Source: Adiantum capillus-veneris | Lineage: Eukaryota > Streptophyta > Polypodiopsida > Polypodiales > Pteridaceae | Assembly: GCA_014529385.2 (NCBI GenBank) | Contig: CM043960.1 | Span: forward strand, 76,715,910 to 76,779,909 | Reading direction: 5' to 3' | Length of the DNA stretch: 64,000 nucleotides | Shown here: positions 55,805 through 64,000 of the stretch, one piece after another | Layout of the letters: every line of letters starts with the position of its first letter | Position numbering within the stretch: position 1 is the stretch's first letter | Position numbers and translations under genes: made by a program | Notes under the pieces: model-generated | The model's database searches: none | What the model saw: only the letters and a program-made list of their open reading frames with translations | What the model was told of the DNA's origin: nothing

Positions 55805-57689
55805 GATTTTAGGATCGTCTTTCTCTATGTGCACTGGAGTATTTGTCATAGAAGTATTAAACCCTAAATACATGGGGCTTGATTTTACTACAGTGGGGTT
55901 GTCTCAAGCTACTTTGTGCTCGCTTCTATTTGCTCAACTGATTTCTCATTTTTGCTCGAGGCTCACTGCTCTTGGCTCGCTCCATGGATGCACTCATTTA
56001 TTTTTTGTCCCTAGCTATTCTGAAGCTCGAGGAGTTATATGAGATATGTATATTTTTACTTGTTACTTTGTTACAATGAAGCTTTTTTTTTTGGTCCTTT
56101 GGCCAACCAAGTGAAATTTTCTCGTATACCCTTCCGAAAGTCCTCATAGACTCCTACCAAAAAACCAAAAAAGACTTGTGCAAGTTGATGAGTTTGGTAA
56201 ACACTACAACTCGCTACTACCCATTGCCATGCAATCTTTTTCACTAAAAAGTTTCTTAATTTGAAGGTTGAGCAAAGCAAATTTAGGCTTTCGTGTTAAT
56301 TGAAGGAAAAAGAAATCTTAGATGACCCAAAACCTGGAACATCAAAACATAAATTCCCATAAACCCTACCCAAGGATCAAGCAAAATAAAGTGACGTAAA
56401 TAAACAACCACATTAAAATCATGTAGAATGATTGGTGAGGAAACCAAATAATGATGGTGTGAACTCAATGCACGTTTCAATAACCAACCTGGATGTGTAA
56501 ATGTCATAGTCTTCAACCTATAAGTTGATGCAAACCTGGCTCTGTATTCACCTTGGTGTTCTATCTATGAATCATATGCGTCCTCCAAAACTACATATTT
56601 TAATTTTCTCCAACTAAATACCAGTCATGCGAGAGAAAAGATGAAGTTGACCTACTCTAAGGCTGAGAGAAGAAGCACCGAGCAGGGCTAGAAAAATACA
56701 TTTTTCCTAACCAAAGAAAATAAGGGCAAGCTTGAAATTCTCCCGGTTTTTAGGTCAAAATTTAAAGCTTTTACCGGTAATTAAAATAAAATTTGTGAAA
56801 ACTTCCCGGTTTTCTTCAAGACAAGCTCAAAATCTAACCAGGATTTCAGCCGGCTAAAATACAATGGATCCGATTTTTTTCTAACACTGGCTCTGAGAAA
56901 CCCAATGGACGTTGTCTGGGCTTGGAATGTTTTGATTTGATCCTGCGGTGCCAATATGGAATCGTGAACTTTATACAGTCGAATCTCGATGCCTATTTTT
57001 ATTAAACGGTTTAAAATTATCTCCTCTCTCTCTCTCTCTCTCTCTCGCGGGCAGACACGAACCTGCACAAAAACTGTGAGCTGGTGCGTTTGCGAAACTC
57101 CGAAATACAGCACCTCTTCGAACCTGCAAACTGGTGCCTCTGCGAACGTCTCACGACGGCGTCTGCTGTGGACTCTTGCTTCGACTTAGTTTGTATATGA
57201 GCGCTGTTTATTCGGTAATTCAGATATCTGCTTTTCTGTGTTGCAGATAGCGCAACTGTTATTGTAGCGTTGCTTTATTTTTTTAAATAAAATAAAATTT
57301 TATTTATTTTTATTATGCCACGTGGTGGCCTGTAGATAGCTCCTTTGGCTTACCAAGTAAATAAAAATAAAAATAAAAAATCTGATCGAGAAATTCGGGG
57401 CAAGCGTGAAGTTATGTAAGGGTGCAAATGAAGGAGGGTAATCTTCTAACCTAACGCCCAGGATGCCTATCTAACAGTCATGTCATGCCCTCCCATCACC
57501 TCCCCTAATGCAAGGGGTGGTACCCTTGCTTCTCCCCACCACATCGACCACTCATGAAAATGTATGGCAGTCCTCCAACCCCTTGCCGCACAGGCCACTA
57601 CTCAGCCAAAACCTAAGCCCTGCATTTTAGGCCTGCCCGTCTAGCCTCTTTACCCAGCAGCTTTTTCAGAACCTACCTCAAGGGTTCGC

Positions 57690-59008
57690 GGAGCAGCTAC
57701 AGGAAGCTTGGAAAAGCGGAGATGTCCCGTAGTGCCAGCAAGCCCGCATCCGGACCCTCCTCATGAGGGCCCCCCTTGGTCTTCCCCCGATGGTACCCCG
57801 AGCGTTCGATGGTACCCCGAGCGTTCTCCACCGACAATGCCCTGGAGTGGATGTTGTCAACATGGGAGTTAATCCTCGAGGTAAGCCGTTGGTCATTCTG
57901 CCCTTCTCCCAAGTTAGGAAAATAGAAAAGGATCTTGAAAACAGGGCCCTCATAGGCGTGGTGGCGGGCCCGCATCCACCAGTTGAAGAGTTGAGGGCTT
58001 GGTTCAGGAATCAATGGTGCAGCAGAGGGTGCGAGGTAGAGAGCATCCAAGCCTTGCCCAAGAACCACTATCTATTCATGTTCAAAACACTAGAAATGGC
58101 TTTCGAGATCCTAAGCTCGGGACATTGGGTACTCAGAGCGTCACCACTGTGCCTTTTCAGATGGTCTCGAAATTTCAACCCAGACAAATCGGCCCTGGAA
58201 AACTACCTGGTTTGGATTGAACTACCCAACCTCCCATTGCATTTTCACCACCATCTAAGGTAGGTAGGAGGGCATTTAGGAAAAGTCTTAGAAGGAAAGC
58301 CCCAGAGGGACTTCAACCCCTCATGGCACCCCTCAGATGCTTATGGAGATGGACCTCTCAAAGCCGCTTCCTGATTCAATGGTAATAGCCATTGACGAGG
58401 GTCATTGCATGGAACAGCCTGTAGTCTACAAATACTTGCCTAATGTCTGCTTCAATTGCGGGGGAGCTGGCCACTTTGTAAGAAATTGCCCTTCTAAAGT
58501 TCCACCACCTGCAACCCCCAGCAACCCAACTCTTTCCTCCAACAATGAGGAACCCCCAAAAAATCCCAATCAGAAAGCTGAAGCCACCCCATCACCCCCC
58601 ACTGCCCCCAGCAAGAATGGGAGAGGCACTAGCAGAGAAACCAACAGACCCAAGCAGAGCAATCAGAACAGATTTGCTCTACTGGCTGAAATCCTTGACT
58701 GGATAGAATCCGATGTCCCTGAATCCAAGTCAGAAGCCGAGTCAGAAGCTGAGACTAAGGACATAGGAGCAACTCTAGAGGATAAGCTAGAGGGTACAAC
58801 AGAGGAAGAATATCACATGCAAATTGAAGTCAGGAATAAAGTTCTGGGCCTCAATCAGGCGTCACAAGCACTCTTGCAAGAAGAAAATGCCAACATCCCC
58901 CCAATGCCTATGGAAATCCAGAAGGCAAACAAAAGAGCTCATGAAGCAGTTGCCAGGACTCCCACCAGGGTCTTGCAAAGTAAAGGAAAAGAAAAAACCA
59001 ATAGATGA
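57690..59008 (+). pseudogene. LINE ORF1 (RNA-binding, zinc-knuckle protein)
   Basis: 57763-58263 encodes a DUF4283-like region (GKPLVILPFSQVRKIEKDL, then the LFMFKTLEMAFEIL segment and LVWIELPNLPLHF). A frame break near 58260-58335 follows. 58337-59008 continues with MVIAIDEGHCMEQPVVYKYL, the CCHC knuckle CFNCGGAGHFVRNC (about 58450-58490), a Pro/Ser/Asn-rich linker and a charged tail. ORF1 proteins coat LINE RNA. The stop TGA at 59006-59008 overlaps the ORF2 start by ATGA. Confidence 0.82.
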
Positions 59009-60060
59009 AAATTGCCTCTTGGAACATAAAGGGGATTACTGACCCCACCAAAACAAAAAAGATCAACAACTGGCTCAAAGATCAAGCTGTGGATATCTGT
59101 GCACTGCAAGAGATCAAAGTAGAAGGAGAAGATCTCCTTAGAAGATTGAAGGAAGTCCACCCTGAGTGGAGATGGTTCACCTCTTCCCACTCAAGAGGGA
59201 TTGGGGGTACAGCTATAGGAATCAAGAAGCAGATAGCAGACGGCGTTTCCTCCCATAGAAGTCAACAATTTTGGTGTTCTGTTTCTCTCCCTTCCCCTTT
59301 CAATTGCGAACTAATATCTGTTTATGCTAGAGGGACTGGCCCTAACAGGGCCCAGGTATGGGAGGAAATCTCTACTATTCAAGGACCAATTATTCTACTT
59401 GGGGACTTTAACATGGTAGAGACGTTGGAGGACAGGTTCCTGAGAAGGGGGCAGACTCTCCAAGGCAAAGAGAAAGACAAATGAGAAGCATGCAAAGGCA
59501 AGCACGACCTCTGGGATGCAGATACAGAGGGATGCTTCACCTGGCAAAACTACAGCAAGGGGGTTTCTTGCAAGAAAAGCTAGGTTGGACAGGTGCTATT
59601 TCTCGTTGGCAGTAACCATCCTGTTTAATAGGGTCAAGGCAAAACCCAAGTACATTACCTGTGCGCCAGATCACTACCCCTTATTGATCACTTGTGATGA
59701 CAAAGCATCCAAAATCAGGAACAGTTGGTTTCACACTGATCCTCAACTCTTCACTCTCCCTAATGTCCAAGCAAGAATATCATAAATCTGGTCCAGAGCA
59801 TTCTCCAGTAATTCCACCCTTGCCAAGAGCTAGAGCAAGGCAGTTAAAGATTCTCAACAGTTCCTGATTACCACCAGAAAAGAAGTCACCCAAGCTAGGA
59901 AGAAAAAGAAAGAAAAAATGTATGAAGAACTGGGGCAGTTAGAGAACTCCCAGCCCCTAAATGTGCTCATTCAGAGTCAAATCTCTACCCTCAGAAGCCA
60001 AATAAGAGCAGAGGAGGACAGGGCGATTCAGCATACCGAACTTTTCTTCAAGGAATAGTG
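59005..60060 (+). pseudogene. LINE ORF2, AP endonuclease part
   Basis: ATG at 59005 starts MKIASWNIKGITDP, the exo_endo_phos N-terminus. Then come CALQEIKVEG (catalytic Glu), the GIGGTAIGIKKQ segment, LISVYARG and IILLGDFNMVETLEDR (Asp/Asn metal site). A stop at 59482 (TGA, fits Arg or Trp) and a frame change precede KKARLDRCYFS-like text and APDHYPLLI (the C-terminal DH motif) at about 59570-59700. The domain nicks target DNA for target-primed reverse transcription. Confidence 0.85.
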
Positions 60061-61140
60061 GGCAAGGAAGGCTGACAGACCCTCTAAAGAGATTTTCAGA
60101 AGTCTCAAGAAGAAGAATGGCAGAGACGCTGTCCCTCTTCTCAATACTGACCAGGGGAAGGCCACAAATGACTCCCAGAATGTGGAGCTGGTAGAACTTC
60201 ACTTCGAAAAACTTTCAAGCCCCAAGGAATTACTGACTGAAGAGATAATCAAGAGCAGAGAGACCATCTGGAAATTTAGAAGAAAGGTGATCCCACAGGA
60301 AGATCTTTCTCTAATTGACTCCCCATTGAGCATAGCAGATCTTAATGAGGCCATTGAAGTGTTAAAACCCAACAAAACCCCTGAGAGGTCCAAAGGAGGA
60401 GCTGAGCAACTGGAGACCTTTGACCATGCTTACAACAGGGTATAATTTTTTGCCAAAGCCATTGCTAAGAGGTTAACCGCTCACCTCGCCAAGTGGATTA
60501 ATGAAGAGCAAAAAGGGTTTATAAAAGGGAGGAGAATTTTGGAGGCAGTTATCTCCCTGTGGGAAGGAATAGAGCATGTTGAAGAAATTAACCAAGATTT
60601 TGTATTTGTCAAAGTTGATTATGACAAGGCCTATGATAGGCTAGAGTGGTCATTCATCCTAGACAGCTTGAGCCACATGGGGTTTGGAGTCAACCTCGTC
60701 AGTTTTGTGAAGACTCTATTTGGAATTGCTCACGCCAAGGTGGCCATCAATGGAATGCTATTAGAAGCATTTACTCTCAACAGATCTGTCAGACAAGGGT
60801 GTCCCCTTGCCCCTCTACTCTTTGCAGTTGCAATAGATGGACTTAACTGCCTAGTCAAAGGCTGGATGGCTGACAAGATGATAGAGGGGATCACTCTCCC
60901 AAACTCTGAAAAACAACAATGCGTGTCACAATTTGCAGATAACACTAATGGGTTGGTAAAAAATGAAGACATGTCACTCCAAAACTTCTGGAGAGCAATC
61001 ACTATCTTTTGCTCTGCATCTGGCTCCAAAGTGAACCATTCCAAAACAGGAGTTAGGGCCTTCATCTCTCCCATCCCTAACTGGATGGCTTAACAGGGAT
61101 GTAAAGTCATTCCAGAGGGGCAAGTGTTCAGGCTCTTAAG
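60061..61140 (+). pseudogene. LINE ORF2, reverse transcriptase with internal deletion
   Basis: 60182-60445 carries the pre-RT region (LSIADLNEAIEVLKPNKTPE). The text then jumps to FFAKAIAKRLTAHLAKWI and QKGFIKGR at about 60450-60535, skipping about 70-80 residues normally present (the PAEFF...RPI block). The palm follows (60539-61093): FVKVDYDKAYDRLEW, VRQGCPLAPLLFAVAIDGL and CVSQFADNTNG, where the catalytic FADD reads FADN. Stops bound the frame. Inactive by deletion and by loss of the second catalytic Asp. Confidence 0.85.
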
Positions 61141-62290
61141 CATCCCTTTGGGTTTGGGATTACAATGAAACAAAGATGGGACTCAAGAGATAACCCCCAT
61201 AGGGTCTGCCCTTCTCAAATCGGTATGGCAAGCATGGGAGAGAGGGAGGCCCATTTTGGGGTTTAGCCAGGAACACATACAAGACCAAGGAATCAGAAGA
61301 GAGGAATCCATCTGGTGGTCTAGGGACCCAGTTCCCCAAATCACTAATCAACAGGCCAGAACAGCCAGGAGAATTCATCACAAAGGGTTCAAAGTTTGGG
61401 AGGACTTGTGGAGCAAAACCAATAGCTCGTGGCTCACCTCAGAGCAACTTATCATGATTGACAAGCTACAACCTTGGGAATTTTGAGAACTGGAATCAAG
61501 GATACAATAGTTCCCCCAAGGATATCAATGGATATTCGAAGCCGATGTCACTCCATCTGCCAAATTCATACGATGGAACAGGGGGATAGCTCTTAAGAAC
61601 CCCCTCGACTTCACAGCTGAACAGGTCCCTCCCCTCCATGTCACCCTAAACAAAAGATGGAATGTGCAGCTTGATAGGAAGCAGTGGAACTTCAAGTTCC
61701 AATCTATCTGGAACAAAAGTATTCAGCCCAAGCAGTCTGTACTGTTGTGGCTCATCCTTCATAAAGCTCTTTGGACAGGGGCCAGAAGTAGAAAAGCCAA
61801 TCAGAGTGATGGTAGATGCATCAGGTGCAGAAGAGAAATAGAAGACATCCCTCACCTGTTCCTCAACTGCCAGACCAACATCCCCATCCTCTACCCTTTA
61901 GTCAACATTCTAGACCACCAAATGGGTTGGAAACAGCTGCTCTTAGGCGACTCAATTGGCCTTCTCTCAAATTTTTGGAATAGATTTAGAGCATAATTTT
62001 TGTGGATTATTTGGAAGCTCAGAAATTCTTTCTTATTTGTTCCTAACTTTCAAGCTCCTAGTTTGAAAACGTTATTTACTGGATGCTCTGTGCAGGATGC
62101 CAACCTCAAGCTTGAACAAATAAGGATCTACAGGCATAGAGTCTCAATCCTGAAAGACTCTCTAGAGCTTTATGCAAGAAGGGCTGAAGACCTGTAGGGT
62201 ATGTTGGATGACAATGGCTCTCTGGATGTGATATATAATTGGGTGCAGGAGATGAAGGATGAAGTGCTAGTAAGCTTCAGGAGGAAATAG
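61141..62290 (+). pseudogene. LINE ORF2 C-terminal region with zf-RVT zinc finger
   Basis: Broken frames 61256-61486 and 61664-62197. The latter has SIQPKQSVLLWLILHKALWT and the zinc finger CIRCRREIEDIPHLFLNC at about 61825-61875, then WIIWKLRNSFLF and a basic C-terminus. It parallels the minus-strand LINE fragment at 37530-38850. Confidence 0.82.
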
Positions 62291-62505
62291 ATTGGCTGTG
62301 AAGATTAGTGATAACCACTTTTACTATCAAGTTAACTGTTGTGGCCTCTTTGTATCCCTGGGATTATGGTAGGCCCCTTTTTGTAAAGATCCAGGCTTTA
62401 GAGTTAGACAATATGAAACTTTGCTTAGGTTTATGGACTTATCCCTTGATGTATCTAACTCTTTACCCCTTCCATGGATGATCAGATGTAATGGAATTTG
62501 CCTAT
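62291..62505 (+). other. LINE 3' untranslated region
   Basis: Follows the ORF2 end. Contains GTAGGCCCCTTTTTGTAAAG and a final TGTAATGGAATTTGCC segment. No long poly(A) is visible before the dispersed repeat. Confidence 0.5.
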
Positions 62506-62509
62506 TCAA

Positions 62510-64000
62510 TTTGAGAATAGCGGAATTTAATGAGAGTACTTTCAAGAAATGATTTTGTGAGCATAGCGGGTATACATAATTGAAGATAGCAACATAATCA
62601 TAGCAATTAGTTAACTTGGCATAGACAATACTTTTGCAAGAGAGAGAGTTTAGAGAACATGACAACAATTGAGGACCGGATTTATGTGGAGCCGGTCCCC
62701 CCTCCAATAGGCATTTGTATTATGATTTCTCCCATAAAGAGAGACTTGTTACAATACAGTCTTTGTGTTCCTTGTGACCTAGGTGATGCCATGAAGATGG
62801 AAGGCTTCATGCACCACAAACATAACATAAACTTGAAGAAAGCTTTAACTATCCCAAGCCTCAGTCCCAAGACCTCAAACACCTTCGAAGGTGGAGAGAG
62901 CTAGCAGGGAATGAGGGTAGGGAAGAGGAAGAAGAAACATTTCGTAGGAGAAAGAATTAGTTCCTCGCTTATCATACTCTTGTTGCTAGCATACATAATA
63001 GCATAGTAATGAAGAAGAAGGAGATGGCAAGCTTAAGCATTGAAGCATGGCTCTTGGTTGGATTTGCACTCCATAGCCAAGTGTGTTGGTGTAGGCTCTC
63101 AACCTCTACTTGCTTGGAGAGGGAGCTCTTGCACTTTGCATATCACACAATGAGAGTGCTTGTGAGTGTGTGTGGGTGAGTATACCCCCTAGGCACCCCC
63201 CTAGCTTGCTTGGGTCGACCCCCCCTTGTAGCTCATGCCTGAAGCTCATTGGACCCCTCCAGGCCTAGCCAATCACAAGCAGGAGCCATTACAAGCAACA
63301 TGGGTAGCCTTGGGACAAGTGTCCCCCTTTCCCCTTTGAGAGAGAGGACTTGATAAATGCTAAAACAATTAGATAATTCATGTAATTTATCATTGGACCC
63401 CTTTGAAGCCTAGCCAATAGGCTTCAAGCAACACATGAAGGTAACATGGGTAGGGGCCTGACATGTGTCCTTGCTGCCTCTTCAAGATGGGCTTCACTTG
63501 TGTGTGTGAGTGGGTGTTCTCTCTCTAGGCCCTAGGAAAAGGGCTCGCCCCCCCTCTTGTAGGAATGCTTTTGACTTTTAGGTGATCAAGCACCTTACTC
63601 ACCAAGCATGACAAAGCACTTGAACTAGGGGGGGTTCCCACAAGCATCTCAGGCAAGCTTCTCAAGGCACCTCAAGTACTTTAATCATGCAGCAAGTCAA
63701 GCACCTCAAGCATGGAGCCAGTCAAGCACCTCAAGCATCTTAATCAAGCACCTCAAGCATGAAAAACACCTCAAGCATGACAAGCACCTCAAGCAGGACA
63801 AGCACCTCGAGCTTGGGCCGGGTTCCCACCTCAAGCTCAGCCCTAGCTTACTTAAGGTCAAAAGGACTTTTACACACATTTATTGGAGGTCTTCAATGAA
63901 GCTAACCCTAAGGTCTTATGCTCCATTGGTTAGCCTTGCTCTTTGATAGACCGTCTCCCTTTTGGACCCCTTTACATTGGCCCCGTGTTGAGATAGATCT
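62510..64000 (+). repeat. Dispersed repeat, copy B (runs off the window)
   Basis: Ordered matches to the interrupted copy A (29570-30372 plus 35882-36640), including the GTCGACCCCCCC point (about 63213-63225) where copia landed in copy A. No coding potential is supported. It contains many CATTGG/CCAAT-type phrases and a minisatellite at 63640-63835. Confidence 0.6.
63640..63835 (+). repeat. CACCTCAAGCA-type minisatellite
   Basis: Around ten imperfect copies of a 16-18 bp unit (CAAGCACCTCAAGCATGA and variants). Confidence 0.85.

Larger units (their letters stand above)
57410..62500 (+). mobile_element. Near full-length plant LINE (L1-type)
   Basis: Two consecutive ORFs on the plus strand: ORF1 with DUF4283-like and CCHC parts, and ORF2 with AP endonuclease, reverse transcriptase and a zf-RVT zinc finger, followed by an untranslated region of about 0.3 kb ending near 62500, where a dispersed repeat begins. 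Frameshifts, stops and an internal RT deletion make it non-autonomous. The 5' end is placed near 57410 from sequence character only; no target duplication was established. Confidence 0.88.

Overview
The window reads as repeat-dense nuclear DNA of a large land-plant genome. The evidence is nested Ty3/gypsy and Ty1/copia LTR retrotransposons, two plant-type LINEs, abundant (CT)n, (CA)n and (GT)n microsatellites, plant-style introns, and pentatricopeptide-repeat (PPR) remnants with the PLS-type wording common in ferns, lycophytes and mosses. A homosporous fern is my best guess, by inference only. I found no rRNA, tRNA, CRISPR array, operon or ordinary single-copy host gene.

Layout. 1-7631 and 21001-21102 (minus) are an old gag-bearing LTR element. 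It was split by a well-bounded 13.4-kb Ty3/gypsy element at 7637-20995 (minus), with ATCAA target duplications, paired LTRs, a tRNA-Asp-type primer site and a polypurine tract. This element has a second retropepsin-like ORF downstream of integrase, plus a spliced-looking 141-codon ORF behind its own TATA box. A sister element starts at 21103 in the opposite direction, so the two form a head-to-head inverted repeat with arms of about 3.6 kb. The sister breaks off inside gag at about 24765 and is fused to a decayed copia polyprotein (24766-28377) and then to a gypsy reverse-transcriptase scrap. 30373-35858 is a short-LTR copia element inserted in a C tract within a dispersed repeat whose second copy occupies 62510-64000. 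37530-38850 is a 5'-truncated LINE (minus).

40540-45680 is a macrosatellite built from broken PPR gene pieces (about 616-bp units, then a 1202-bp higher-order unit) alternating with an AT-rich minisatellite linker.

45907-54858 is the most unusual part: two multi-exon genes transcribed head to head. The minus gene is modelled here as nine exons of 3120 nt in phase. It encodes an AT-hook, an acidic repeat tract, a ParB-like motif and a beta-class (motif IV before motif I) DNA N4/N6 methyltransferase domain. It carries one in-frame stop and a degenerate catalytic motif. The plus gene is modelled as four exons and about 1063 codons. It encodes a MULE-like DDE transposase with zinc-binding regions and a C-terminal SWIM finger. 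The likely reading is one DNA transposon carrying its own bacterial-type methyltransferase. Its termini were not found. A second LINE, on the plus strand, covers 57410-62500.

The retrotransposon genes are mostly broken. Where the ancestral codon is recognisable, most in-frame stops are explained by C-to-T or G-to-A changes, as expected after methylation-linked deamination. All exon models and families come from reading motifs by eye; no alignment or database search was run.
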